Source: Ancylobacter mangrovi (GTDB lineage Bacteria; Pseudomonadota; Alphaproteobacteria; Rhizobiales; Xanthobacteraceae). From it: DNA of 64,000 nucleotides. The notes under the pieces are model-generated. The model had not been told where the DNA came from, searched no databases, and worked only from the letters and a program-made list of their open reading frames with translations. Below are positions 8,567 to 16,482 of this stretch, piece by piece. A program made the translations under genes and the position numbers. Positions within the stretch are counted from its first letter, which is position 1, and each line of letters opens with the position of its first letter. Where the stretch lies: assembly GCF_024752355.1 (NCBI RefSeq), contig NZ_JANTHZ010000001.1:1054001-1118000 (forward strand). The letters are read 5' to 3'.

Positions 8567-8772
8567 GTCCGCGATGCCCGTCGCCGGTGAGGTCGACCCT
8601 CCCGGCTGCGAGCTATGGCCGAGGCGCCCATCCCGTTCGGCCCCGTCGCCGAAACCGTCCATTTGCCGGCAAACATGAATCATGACCGACGCGCCCGGCC
8701 GCCCTCGAGGCCCGCGCCCGTCAGCCGTACCGCCCGCGCCTCGTGCCGGCGGTATGGCGAGAGGAGGAAAGC

Positions 8773-9831
8773 ATGAGCGAACCCTACGTCTACCGCGGCG
8801 CGACCTACCGTGACCCGGCGGCGCTTGCCGAATGGCTTGCCGGAACGCCGCCAGAGGAGGCGTTGGAGCCGCAGCTGGCGATCGTCGACCCGCACCATCA
8901 CATCTGGGAAAATTCCAAGCGTGGGCGCTACCTGCTCCACGAGTTCCTCGCCGACGTAAACGAGAGCGGCCACGACGTGCGCCGGACCGTGTTCGCCGAG
9001 TGCGAGGCCATGTACCGCGCCGACGGGCCGGAGCCGTTCCGCCCGGTCGGCGAGGTCGAGTTCGTGCGCGGCGTCGCGGCGATGAGCGCTTCCGGCCAGT
9101 ATGGCCCGCTCCGCGTCGCCCACCGGATGATCGGCCATGCCGACCTCACGCTCGGCGGGGCGGTGCGCGAGGTGCTGGAGGCGGAGATCGACGCCGGCGG
9201 CGGGCGGCTCAGCGGCATCCGCGTCTGTGCCGCCTGGGACGGGCACCACGAGGAGATCGGCCGCTACGTCGCCCATCAGGTGCCGCCCGGGCACCTGCTC
9301 AACCCGGCCCTCCACGAGGGCGCGGCGGTGCTGGCCGAGCTCGGGCTGAATTTCGAGACCTGGGTGTTTTTCCACCAGCTTCCCGACGTGATCGCACTGG
9401 CGCGGGCGGTGCCGCAGGCGACCATCATCGTCGACCATGTGGGCGGGCCGATCTGCGTCGGGCCCTATGCCGGCCGCCGGCAGGAGCTGTTCGAGGTCTG
9501 GCGCGGCCATATGCGCGAGCTCGCCACCTGCAGCAATGTCCATGTGAAGCTCGGCGGCCTCGGCATGCTGCATTTCGGCTTCGACTTCCAACTGCGCGAC
9601 GTGCCGCCGCCCTCCACGGAGCTCGCGGCAGCCTGGCGTCCCTATATGGAAACCGCGATCGAGGCGTTCGGGGTCGAGCGGGCGATGTTCGAGAGCAACT
9701 TCCCGGTCGACAAGCAGTCCTGCCGCTACGGCACGCTGTGGAACGCGCTCAAGCGCATTGCCGGCAATGCATCGGCGAAGGAGAAGGAGGCGCTGTTCGC
9801 CGGCACCGCCTCGCGCGTCTACCGGCTGTGA
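8773..9831 (+). CDS. Amidohydrolase-2 family TIM-barrel hydrolase (lactonase-like)
   Basis: 352 residues of the PF04909 type that includes sugar-acid lactonases and 2-pyrone-4,6-dicarboxylate lactonase. The strand-1 metal motif is DPHHHIW (residues 39-45) and the C-terminal active-site strand carries ESNFPVDK. The ATG at 8773 has GAGGAGGAAA just upstream; the ORF could extend 30 bp but lacks a site there. Probable role: opening a lactone or hydrolysing a related ring in the cytoplasm before the dehydratase encoded on the opposite strand next door. The length is longer than the approximately 288-residue amidohydrolases at 32136 and 37507, which belong to another subgroup. Confidence 0.8.
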   Translation: MSEPYVYRGATYRDPAALAEWLAGTPPEEALEPQLAIVDPHHHIWENSKRGRYLLHEFLADVNESGHDVRRTVFAECEAMYRADGPEPFRPVGEVEFVRGVAAMSASGQYGPLRVAHRMIGHADLTLGGAVREVLEAEIDAGGGRLSGIRVCAAWDGHHEEIGRYVAHQVPPGHLLNPALHEGAAVLAELGLNFETWVFFHQLPDVIALARAVPQATIIVDHVGGPICVGPYAGRRQELFEVWRGHMRELATCSNVHVKLGGLGMLHFGFDFQLRDVPPPSTELAAAWRPYMETAIEAFGVERAMFESNFPVDKQSCRYGTLWNALKRIAGNASAKEKEALFAGTASRVYRL

Positions 9832-9876
9832 GCGAGGGGGCGAGGCCGCGCGGGGATTCCGGCGCGGTCCCGCCCG

Positions 9877-11013
9877 CTACGGATCCGGAGCGGCGAAGCG
9901 GCGAAGCGCGTCCCGATCGACCTCGATGCCGAGGCCCGGGCCAGTCGGCACCTCGACCCAGCCGCCGTGCTGAACCAGCGGCTCGGTGATGACGGCATGA
10001 CGGAACGGGTGCTCGGAACGGTCCATCTCCAGCAGCGGCTCGCGCGGGCGCAGGCGCGCCGGCGTATGCGGCACCGAGGCGAGAAGCTGCAGGGCCGCGG
10101 CCATGCTGATGCCGCTGCCCCAGACATGGGGGATGTAGCGGATGCCGAAGGCGGTCGCCATGTCGGCGATCTTCTTGCATTCGGACAGGCCCCCCGCCGC
10201 GCCGGTGTCGGGCTGCACGATGTCCATGGCGCGCGAGGTGAAGATGTTGATGAAGCCCCAGCGCGTATAGTCGCATTCGCCGCCGGCGACCGGGATCGGC
10301 TGGCCAAGCTTCACCTCGTGATAGCTGGCGAGGTCCTCGGGCACGACCGGCTCCTCGAACCAGGCGATGTTCTGGTCGGCGACGCGGCGCCCGAGCTGGA
10401 TCGCCTCGATCGCGTCATAGGCGTGGTTGGCGTCGAGCATGAGCTGGCGCCCCGGCCCGATCAGGTCGCGCGTGGCGCGGATGAGCTCGATATCCTCCTC
10501 GAAGTCGATGCCGATCTTCAGCTTCACCCCCTCGAAGCCCTCGTCGAGCCGCTCGCGCACCTCCTCGAGGATGTACTCGAACACGTCGCCTTCGTCGCGG
10601 CGGTAGGTGCCGGTGGCATAGGCCTGGATGCGGGTGCGCATCGGCCCGCCCATCAGCCGGTGGACCGGCACGCCGAACGCCTTGCCCTTGATGTCCCACA
10701 GCGCGATGTCGACGCCGCTGAGGCCGCTGATGACGAGGCCCTTCTGTCCCTGGTCGCGGAAGCGGTTGTAGAGGTTCTGCCAGATCACATCGGTGGCGAT
10801 CGGGTCGGCGCCGATCAGCAGGTCGCGGAAGACGTTGACGACGGCGGCGTTGGGCCGCGCCGGCCCGAAGCATTCACCCCAGCCGACGAGGCCGGTATCG
10901 GTGACGATCTCGACGATGCAGGACTTGCGCACCGTCGTGCGGTCGACCGACCAGCCGAAGGGCTGCTCCAGCGGCGCCTCGAGCACATGGGTGCGAAGCT
11001 CGGCGATTTTCAT
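9877..11013 (-). CDS. Enolase-superfamily sugar-acid dehydratase (mandelate racemase group), paralogue 1
   Basis: 378 residues. All mandelate-racemase-group residues are present at nearly mandelate racemase numbering: KxK bases Lys164/Lys166, metal ligands Asp194, Glu220 and Glu246, the Asp269/His296 dyad and a Glu near 329. Such enzymes abstract the proton alpha to a carboxylate; in this setting dehydration of a sugar acid to a 2-keto-3-deoxy acid is most likely. AAGGA precedes the ATG. It is about 60 percent similar by eye to the protein at 18638-19771. It lies 24 bp downstream of a hydratase gene, in an operon reading left from the operator at 11976. Exact substrate is not predictable. Confidence 0.88.
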   Translation of the reverse strand: MKIAELRTHVLEAPLEQPFGWSVDRTTVRKSCIVEIVTDTGLVGWGECFGPARPNAAVVNVFRDLLIGADPIATDVIWQNLYNRFRDQGQKGLVISGLSGVDIALWDIKGKAFGVPVHRLMGGPMRTRIQAYATGTYRRDEGDVFEYILEEVRERLDEGFEGVKLKIGIDFEEDIELIRATRDLIGPGRQLMLDANHAYDAIEAIQLGRRVADQNIAWFEEPVVPEDLASYHEVKLGQPIPVAGGECDYTRWGFINIFTSRAMDIVQPDTGAAGGLSECKKIADMATAFGIRYIPHVWGSGISMAAALQLLASVPHTPARLRPREPLLEMDRSEHPFRHAVITEPLVQHGGWVEVPTGPGLGIEVDRDALRRFAAPDP

Positions 11014-11037
11014 GGTCTGATCCTTGTGGCCAGCAGG

Positions 11038-11820
11038 TCAGTCGCCAAGGCTCAGCGTGCCGAAGCCGTCGACCGCGATGGAAGCGGAGGTCGCGGGAAG
11101 CGCGATCGGTGTCGGCTTGACCAGCGAGCCCGCGAGCACGATCTCGCCGGCGCCGAGCGTCAGCCCGTGCGAGCCAAGCTTGCCGACCAGCCAGCGCAGC
11201 GCCTCCAGCGGGCGCAGCGCGTCGGCGGTGTTGCCGCGCACGACCTCGCCGTCGATCTCGATCAGGCCGGCAAGGTCGTCACCGATGACCTCCTGCCAGC
11301 CGGGCCGGGGCGCCCGCAGCACGAAGGCCGAATGGAAGAAGTCGTCGGTGAGGATGGTCGGGATGCCGACGTTCAGGGGCTGGCCGTAGCGGTTGTCGAC
11401 GATCTCGCAGGCGAGATGCGCCGAGCCGATGGCCGCGCACAGCGCCTCGTCGGACAGGTCGTCGCCGGCGCGCAGCTCGGCGGAGGTGATGAAGGCGATC
11501 TCGCACTCGACGGAGGGCGCGACCAGCGGCAGGCTCAGCGCCTCGTCGAGGCTCGGCTTGTGCGTCAGGTCGTAGATGCCGGCATAGGCCGGCTCGGAAA
11601 GGCCGAGCGCGCGCTGGCCGTCGGCGGCGATGGAGGCGATCTTGTAGCCGACGCGGCGGATGCCGGCCTGCGCGAGGGCGTCATGCACCTCGCGCTGGAC
11701 GCGGTAGCCGGCTTCTTCGTCCGGGGGGCGCCGATCCTCGGGGAAGCGATACCAGCGTGCTCGGTGCGTGCGCACCTCCACGAGCCCGGCGCGGTCATGT
11801 GTGGTGAGACTGGCCAACAT
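11038..11820 (-). CDS. 2-keto-4-pentenoate hydratase / 2-oxohepta-dienoate hydratase family protein
   Basis: 260 residues with the FAH-fold hydratase layout of MhpD/HpaH. The metal-binding segment PSVECEIAFI (Glu-x-Glu), the GYKIAS and EIVDNRYG elements and the closing LTLGAGEIVLAGSL are visible. It would hydrate or tautomerise an unsaturated 2-keto acid, or process a 2-keto-3-deoxy acid, in the cytoplasm. It is the first gene of an operon with the dehydratase at 9877. No strong ribosome-binding site precedes the ATG at 11820. The promoter carries TTGACT (12010-12015, minus strand), a 17-bp spacer and TATCGT under the AT-rich operator. Confidence 0.85.
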   Translation of the reverse strand: MLASLTTHDRAGLVEVRTHRARWYRFPEDRRPPDEEAGYRVQREVHDALAQAGIRRVGYKIASIAADGQRALGLSEPAYAGIYDLTHKPSLDEALSLPLVAPSVECEIAFITSAELRAGDDLSDEALCAAIGSAHLACEIVDNRYGQPLNVGIPTILTDDFFHSAFVLRAPRPGWQEVIGDDLAGLIEIDGEVVRGNTADALRPLEALRWLVGKLGSHGLTLGAGEIVLAGSLVKPTPIALPATSASIAVDGFGTLSLGD

Positions 11821-11975
11821 ACTCGATCCAAATTCGACGGGAGAGCGCGAGCGCCGGGCGTCCGCCGCCCGGCCCGCTCCCGCCGGCGGGGTCGGACGTC
11901 GTGATCGGTCGCATCACGAGGACCTGTTCAGGATGCGCTCGCCGGAACGGCAGATCGGTTGCACGGCCGGCAAGC

Positions 11976-11993
11976 CATTAAATAGTACGATAT
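11976..11993. promoter_or_regulatory. AT-rich 18-bp operator, copy B, with minus-strand promoter
   Basis: Minus strand ATATCGTACTATTTAATG, 14 of 18 matches to the reference copies. The minus promoter is TTGACT (12015-12010), 17 bp, TATCGT (11992-11987), so the operator sits on the -10 of the hydratase/dehydratase operon. Confidence 0.6.
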
Positions 11994-12055
11994 GATTTTT
12001 GTGGGAGCAAGTCAACGCGATGGGGGCGTATGGTGAGCCGGCGGGACGGCGCCAT

Positions 12056-12101
12056 CGCCTTCGCGCGCCGCAGGCGGGCCTGGATGCGGCGCGCGAAGGC
12101 G
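12056..12101. repeat. Perfect 16-bp inverted repeat, 14-nt loop
   Basis: CGCCTTCGCGCGCCGC at 12056-12071 and its exact complement at 12086-12101. It lies between two divergent promoters pointing away from it and has no T-run, so it does not look like a working terminator. Confidence 0.8.
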
Positions 12102-12209
12102 CGCGCCCAGGGTTCCGGTCGTCGGGTTCGGAAGGCGGTCCAGCCGGGGCCGAATCCCGGGGCCGAAACCGCTACGGGGATTATGCCAGCTTGACGCGTA
12201 TACAAAATT

Positions 12210-12227
12210 CAAGTAGTATTATCATAT
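12210..12227. promoter_or_regulatory. AT-rich 18-bp operator, copy C, and gntR promoter
   Basis: Plus promoter TTGACG (12191-12196), 17 bp, TAGTAT (12214-12219). The operator (minus strand ATATGATAATACTACTTG, 13 of 18 matches) covers the -10 and the start codon. The predicted transcript begins at or next to the ATG at 12226, so gntR is probably leaderless and autoregulated. Confidence 0.65.
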
Positions 12228-12966
12228 GGATAGAATGACACGCGCCACCGACCGCTCGCTGAAACGGAACCTTCGGGAGCAGGTCGTCGACGAGATCGGC
12301 GGGGACATCGTCTCGGGCCGCCTGAAGCCCGGCGACTTCCTGCCGAGCGAGGAGGTGCTGCTCGGCCGCTACAATGTGAGCCGGACCGTGCTGCGCGAGG
12401 CACTGAACGTGCTGGCCGGCAAGGGCATACTCGACGCGCGTCCCAAGCGCGGCACCATCGTGCGCCCCCGCAACGAGTGGAGCCAGCTCGATCCCGTGGT
12501 GCTCGGCTGGCAGCGGGCCCAGCGCGGCACCCCGGCCTCCGACGACGGGCGCGACGCGCTGATGGAGGTGCGGCGCATCGTCGAGCCGGGCGCGGCCGCG
12601 CTCGCCGCCCGGCGCGGCACCGAGGAGGACTTCGCCGCCATCGAGGAGGCTTATGCGGCGATGGAGAAGGCCGGCGATTCGCCCGAGGACTTCATGGCGG
12701 CGGACCTCGCCTTCCACACCGCCTGCCTCTATGCCAGCAAGAACGACTTCCTGGCGCCCATCGCCCACGCCATCCGCTCGGAGATGATGGCCTCGCTGCG
12801 GATCACCAACCGCGACCCCGAGACCAACCGCACCATCTCGCTGCCGCTGCACAAGGCGATCCTCGACGCGATCGTCGCCCGCGATCCCGAAGCGGCGGCC
12901 ACGGCCATGCGCCGTCATCTCGACGATACCGAACGCCGCCGCTCGCAGTCGCGCGCAGCCGGCTGA
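12226..12966 (+). CDS. FadR-type GntR transcription regulator with FCD ligand domain
   Basis: 246 residues. The N-terminal winged helix spans about 12-82, with LPSEEVLLGRYNVSRTVLREAL as its recognition region. The C-terminal FCD domain keeps the metal/effector ligands Asp160, His164, His209 and His231. It is a cytoplasmic regulator probably sensing a sugar acid or 2-keto-3-deoxy intermediate. No ribosome-binding site precedes the ATG, and the promoter predicts a start at that base, so translation may be leaderless; Met4 at 12235 is an alternative start. It is the best candidate to bind the seven AT-rich 18-bp sites, including the one on its own promoter. Downstream is the SDR/dgoA operon with another copy. 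Confidence 0.9.
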   Translation: MDRMTRATDRSLKRNLREQVVDEIGGDIVSGRLKPGDFLPSEEVLLGRYNVSRTVLREALNVLAGKGILDARPKRGTIVRPRNEWSQLDPVVLGWQRAQRGTPASDDGRDALMEVRRIVEPGAAALAARRGTEEDFAAIEEAYAAMEKAGDSPEDFMAADLAFHTACLYASKNDFLAPIAHAIRSEMMASLRITNRDPETNRTISLPLHKAILDAIVARDPEAAATAMRRHLDDTERRRSQSRAAG

Positions 12967-13025
12967 ACGCGGCAAAGGCGGCGGTTCCCGACACACGCGC
13001 CGCCGAACGCGCCTTGTGTTTATGG

Positions 13026-13043
13026 ATATAATAGTATTTATTG
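13026..13043. promoter_or_regulatory. AT-rich 18-bp operator, copy D (reference copy)
   Basis: ATATAATAGTATTTATTG, identical over all 18 bases to the copy at 21257-21274. It includes a TATAAT at 13027-13032 and lies 35 bp before the SDR-dgoA-propeller-hydrolase operon. Confidence 0.65.
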
Positions 13044-13077
13044 GCGCCGAATTCAGCCCGCGAAGAGGCGCCGTTTC

Positions 13078-13836
13078 ATGCAGGTCAATCACATCAATCT
13101 CGAGGGCCGGGTCGCCGTCATCACCGGCGCCGCCCAGGGTATCGGCTTCGCCGTCGCCTCGCGCTTCCTCGCCTCCGGCGCCAGCGTCGCTATTTGGGAC
13201 ATCAACGAGACCGCCCTCGCCCCGGCGGCGGAAGCGCTCGGCAATTCCGAGGCGGTCGCCACCCGTCAGGTCGACATCGCCGACTATGAGAGCGTGACGC
13301 GGGCGACGCAGGCGACGCTCGAGCGCTTCGGCCGCATCGACATACTGATCAACAACGCCGCCCTGGTCGGCCCCAACGCCAAGGTCGCCGACTATCCGCT
13401 CGACGCCTGGCGGCAGGTGATCGACGTCGACGTCAACGGCACCTTCCATTGCTGCCGGGCCGTGGTGCCGGTCATGCTCGGGCAGGATTACGGGCGCATC
13501 GTCAACATCGCCTCGATCGCCGGCAAGGAGGGCAATCCCACCGCCGCGGCCTACAGTTCGGCCAAGGCGGCGGTGATCGCGCTCACCAAGTCGCTCGGCA
13601 AGGAGGTTGCCGACGCGAACGTGGCGGTGAACTGCGTGACGCCGGCCGTGGCGCGCACGCCGGGCGCGATGGAGCAGGCGCCCGAGCATATCGCCTACAT
13701 GCTCGGCAAGATCCCGCGCGGCCGCTTCCTCGAGCTCGACGAGGCCGCCGCCATGATCGCCTGGCTCGCCAGCGAGGAGAACTCCTTCACCACCGGAGCG
13801 GTGTTCGATCTCTCCGGCGGCCGCGCGACCTACTGA
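13078..13836 (+). CDS. Short-chain dehydrogenase/reductase (SDR)
   Basis: 252 residues, classical SDR. The nucleotide motif is TGAAQGIG (residues 17-24), followed by NNAA, a catalytic serine in NIASIAG and the YSSAK Tyr/Lys pair. Asp after the second strand (IWDINE) favours NAD over NADP. It should oxidise a hydroxyl of a sugar, sugar acid or 2-keto-3-deoxy acid. First gene of a tight operon with dgoA (12-bp gap), the propeller gene and a diketo-acid hydrolase, under the operator at 13026. Confidence 0.88.
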   Translation: MQVNHINLEGRVAVITGAAQGIGFAVASRFLASGASVAIWDINETALAPAAEALGNSEAVATRQVDIADYESVTRATQATLERFGRIDILINNAALVGPNAKVADYPLDAWRQVIDVDVNGTFHCCRAVVPVMLGQDYGRIVNIASIAGKEGNPTAAAYSSAKAAVIALTKSLGKEVADANVAVNCVTPAVARTPGAMEQAPEHIAYMLGKIPRGRFLELDEAAAMIAWLASEENSFTTGAVFDLSGGRATY

Positions 13837-13848
13837 GCGGGCGGGCCG

Positions 13849-14490
13849 GTGGCTGAGGCGCGCATTCCCTGGCCGACCCTGCGGCGCCCGCTGGTCGCCA
13901 TCCTGCGCGGCATCGCGCCGTCCGAGACGCCGGCGGTCGTCGGCGCGCTGGTCGAGGCGGGCTTCGAGGCGATCGAGGTGCCGCTCAATTCGCCGGACCC
14001 GTTCACCTCCATCGCCGCCGCCGCGCGGATCGCCCCGCCGGGCTGCCTGATCGGCGCCGGCACGGTGCTCGACGTCGAGGAGGTCGACCGGCTCGCCGAG
14101 GCCGGCGGGCGGCTGCTGGTCAGCCCGAACGTCGAGCCGGCCGTGCTCGCGCGCGCCGGCACGCATGGCATGGTGACGATGCCGGGCGTATTCTCCCCCA
14201 CGGAGGCGCTGGCGGCGGCCCGCGCCGGGGCCTCCATGCTCAAGTTCTTTCCGGCCAGCGTGCTCGGCCCTTCGGGGATCGCCGCCATCCGCGCCGTGCT
14301 GCCGCCCGGCCTCGGCATCGCCGCCGTGGGCGGCGTGTCGGAGACGAATTTTGCCGACTATGGAAAAGTCGGCATCCGCGCCTTCGGGCTCGGCTCCAGC
14401 CTTTACGCACCTGGCCTCGACACGCGCGAGATCGCCGCGCGCGCCCGCCGCGTGATCGACGCCTATGACCGCGTGTTCGGCCCGGCCTGA
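13849..14490 (+). CDS. dgoA: 2-dehydro-3-deoxy-6-phosphogalactonate (KDPGal) aldolase
   Basis: 213 residues, class I aldolase of the KDPG/KDPGal family. The start is GTG, 12 bp after the SDR stop. Key residues are present: Glu43 in EVPLN and the Schiff-base Lys132 in LKFFPAS. The N-terminal VAILRGIAP is typical of DgoA rather than Eda. It cleaves KDPGal to pyruvate and glyceraldehyde 3-phosphate. The matching kinase, dgoK, lies 7 kb away at 21436 under the same type of operator, which supports a De Ley-Doudoroff branch in this block. Confidence 0.9.
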   Translation: MAEARIPWPTLRRPLVAILRGIAPSETPAVVGALVEAGFEAIEVPLNSPDPFTSIAAAARIAPPGCLIGAGTVLDVEEVDRLAEAGGRLLVSPNVEPAVLARAGTHGMVTMPGVFSPTEALAAARAGASMLKFFPASVLGPSGIAAIRAVLPPGLGIAAVGGVSETNFADYGKVGIRAFGLGSSLYAPGLDTREIAARARRVIDAYDRVFGPA

Positions 14491-14542
14491 ACGCGCGCGC
14501 GGGCCGGGTCCGCGAGACCAATCAAACGAGAGAGGCACGCCC

Positions 14543-15508
14543 ATGAGCGTATTGGTGGGAAGCGGTGAGTACACCTACCGCGTCGAGGAAGGCTGGGGGA
14601 AGCTGCCCGAGGGCTGGTCGCTGGGCGATGTCGGCGGCGTGGCGGTGGACCGGCAGGACCGCGTCTACGTCTTCAACCGCGGCGGCCATCCGATGGTGAT
14701 CTTCGACCGCGAGGGTAATTTCATCAAGTCGTGGGGCGAAGGCAGATTCGTGCGCCCGCACAGCATCTGCATGGGGCCGGACGACACCGTCTACTGCGTC
14801 GACGAGGGCAGCCACGCGGTCTATCAGTGCACGCTCGACGGCGAGGTGCTGATGACGATCGGCACCCCGAACCAGCCGGGCGAGGAGTTCAGCGGCGCAC
14901 CGTTCAACCGGCCGACCCAGGTGGCCCTGTCGCCCGAGGGCGACATCTACGTCGCCGACGGCTACGGCAATGCGCGCGTGCACAAATACACCGCCAAAGG
15001 CGAGCACATCCTCTCCTGGGGCGAGTACGGCACCGACGAGGGCCAGTTCAACATCGTCCACAACATCTGCTGCGACGCGAGCGGCCTCGTCTATGTGGCC
15101 GACCGCGAGAACCACCGTGTGCAGGTGTTCCACCCGGACGGGCGCTTCAAGACCCAGTTCGTCAACCTGCACCGCGCCTGCGGCCTGTCGATGCAGAACC
15201 CCGAGGACCCGGTCTTCTTCGTCGGCGAGCTCGGCCCGTTCCTCGCCATCAACCGGCTCTATCCGAACATCGGGCCGCGGGTGAGCGTCCTCGACAGGAA
15301 CGGCAGGCTGCTGGCGCGGCTCGGCGGCTTGCGCGCGGGGACCGAGCCCGGCACTTTCATCGCGCCGCATACGGGGGCGACGGATTCGCATGGCGATCTC
15401 TATATCGGCGAGGTCTCCTTCTCGGCCTGGATCCCGGTGTTCCAGACCCAGCGCCCGGCCTTCGTGCGCAGCCTGCAGAAGTTCACCCGGGTGCCGGCGG
15501 CCGCCTGA
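14543..15508 (+). CDS. NHL-repeat six-bladed beta-propeller, peptidylglycine amidating-lyase-like (copy 1)
   Basis: 321 residues of NHL repeats with no signal peptide, so cytoplasmic. Three histidines recur at the start of blades: RPHSICM (His73), VHNICCD (His173) and APHTGAT (His276). Their spacing matches the three zinc-binding PH motifs of the PAL domain, which removes glyoxylate from alpha-hydroxyglycine compounds. Function here is not established; a lyase or lactonase on an alpha-hydroxy substrate would fit. GAGAGAGG lies upstream of the ATG at 14543. It is less like the tandem pair at 56547 and 57607 than those are to each other. Confidence 0.8.
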   Translation: MSVLVGSGEYTYRVEEGWGKLPEGWSLGDVGGVAVDRQDRVYVFNRGGHPMVIFDREGNFIKSWGEGRFVRPHSICMGPDDTVYCVDEGSHAVYQCTLDGEVLMTIGTPNQPGEEFSGAPFNRPTQVALSPEGDIYVADGYGNARVHKYTAKGEHILSWGEYGTDEGQFNIVHNICCDASGLVYVADRENHRVQVFHPDGRFKTQFVNLHRACGLSMQNPEDPVFFVGELGPFLAINRLYPNIGPRVSVLDRNGRLLARLGGLRAGTEPGTFIAPHTGATDSHGDLYIGEVSFSAWIPVFQTQRPAFVRSLQKFTRVPAAA

Positions 15509-15553
15509 ACGCCGCCGTCGCCACGCTTCCCTCCACTCGAAGAGACCATTGCG

Positions 15554-16396
15554 ATGAAACTGCTCCGCTACGGCGCCCCCGGCGAGGAAAAGCCCGGCCT
15601 TCTCGACGCGGAAGGGCGCATCCGCTCGCTCGCCGGGCAGGTGCCGGACATCGACGGGGCGACGCTGGCGCCGGCGGCGCTGGCGAAGCTCGCCGCCCTC
15701 GATCCCGCGTCGCTGCCGCTGGTGGAAGGTTCGCCTCGGCTCGGCCCCTGCGTCGGCCAGGTGGGCAAGCTGGTCTGCGTCGGCCTCAACTATTCCGACC
15801 ACGCCGCCGAGACCGGGGCCGAGATCCCGGCCGAGCCGATCCTGTTCATGAAGGCGACCTCGGCGATCTGCGGGCCGAACGACGACGTGGAGATTCCGCG
15901 CGGCTCGACCAAGACCGACTGGGAGGTCGAGCTCGGCATCGTCATCGGCAGCCCGGCGAAATACGTGTCGGAGGCCGAGGCGCTCGACCATGTGGCCGGG
16001 TACTGCGTCGTCAACGACGTGTCCGAGCGCGAATTCCAGATCGAGCGGCTCGGCCAGTGGACCAAGGGCAAGTCCTGCGACACCTTCGGGCCGATGGGGC
16101 CGTGGATGGTGACGAAGGACGAGATCGCCGACCCGCAGAAGCTCGGCATGTGGCTGGAGGTGAACGGGCGCAAGATGCAGAACGGCTCGACCGCCACCAT
16201 GATCTTCGGCGCGGCCTATCTCGTCTCCTACATCTCGCAGTTCATGAGCCTGCAGCCGGGTGACGTGATCTCCACCGGCACCCCGCCGGGCGTCGGCCTC
16301 GGCATGAAGCCGCCTTCCTACCTCAAGGCCGGCGATGTGGTCAGCCTCGGCATCGAGGGGCTCGGCGAGCAGCGACAGCGGTTCGTCCAGGGCTGA
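15554..16396 (+). CDS. Fumarylacetoacetate hydrolase family; probable 2,4-diketo-3-deoxy sugar-acid hydrolase
   Basis: 280 residues. Metal ligands are visible: Glu124 and Glu126 in TDWEVELGIV, Asp155 in NDVSERE, and the C-terminal STGTPPGVGLGMKPP loop. VGLNYSDHAAETG plus this loop is closest to the subgroup hydrolysing 2,4-diketo-3-deoxy-L-fuconate or L-rhamnonate to pyruvate and lactate, although ureidoglycolate-lyase annotations are common for the same proteins. Last gene of the SDR-dgoA-propeller operon and followed by a strong terminator. With an L-KDF-type dehydrogenase at 40585, a diketo hydrolytic route is plausible; its lactate product would connect to larA. Confidence 0.85.
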   Translation: MKLLRYGAPGEEKPGLLDAEGRIRSLAGQVPDIDGATLAPAALAKLAALDPASLPLVEGSPRLGPCVGQVGKLVCVGLNYSDHAAETGAEIPAEPILFMKATSAICGPNDDVEIPRGSTKTDWEVELGIVIGSPAKYVSEAEALDHVAGYCVVNDVSEREFQIERLGQWTKGKSCDTFGPMGPWMVTKDEIADPQKLGMWLEVNGRKMQNGSTATMIFGAAYLVSYISQFMSLQPGDVISTGTPPGVGLGMKPPSYLKAGDVVSLGIEGLGEQRQRFVQG

Positions 16397-16436
16397 ACGA
16401 ACAACGGCGGCGGAGCACCCGGTCGCCTTGGCACGG

Positions 16437-16467
16437 AAAAGGGGAGCGGCCATCCGCTCCCCTTTTT
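16437..16467. terminator. Strong bidirectional rho-independent terminator
   Basis: AAAAGGGGAGCGG-CCAT-CCGCTCCCCTTTTT: 13-bp stem, 4-nt loop, T-run on the plus strand and A-run for the minus strand, between two convergent operons. Confidence 0.9.
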
Positions 16468-16482
16468 GCGTCGTGGACCCGC

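Larger units (their letters stand above)
8144..8772. other. 629-bp divergent intergenic region
   Basis: Between the ACS permease and the amidohydrolase. It contains a GTGACG-CAA-CGTCAC palindrome (8225-8239), a plus-strand promoter (TTGACA 8350-8355, 16-bp spacer, TACTAT 8372-8377), an AT-rich operator over that -10, and a short ORF with a strong ribosome-binding site at 8462. From 8570 to 8760 I see nothing beyond high-GC sequence. Confidence 0.6.
11821..12225. other. 405-bp divergent regulatory region with hairpin
   Basis: Between the hydratase operon and gntR. It holds two outward promoters, each overlapped by an AT-rich operator (11976-11993 and 12210-12227), and between them a perfect 16-bp inverted repeat (12056-12101). 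The remaining bases 11821-11970 are the leader of the minus operon and show no ORF worth calling. Confidence 0.65.

Noticed and set aside
12181..14574. 797-residue open frame on the minus strand across gntR, SDR and dgoA
   Set aside because: It is antisense to three well-recognised genes, and its composition (Arg/Gly/His/Asp-rich, no domains) is that expected of a shadow frame in high-GC DNA.
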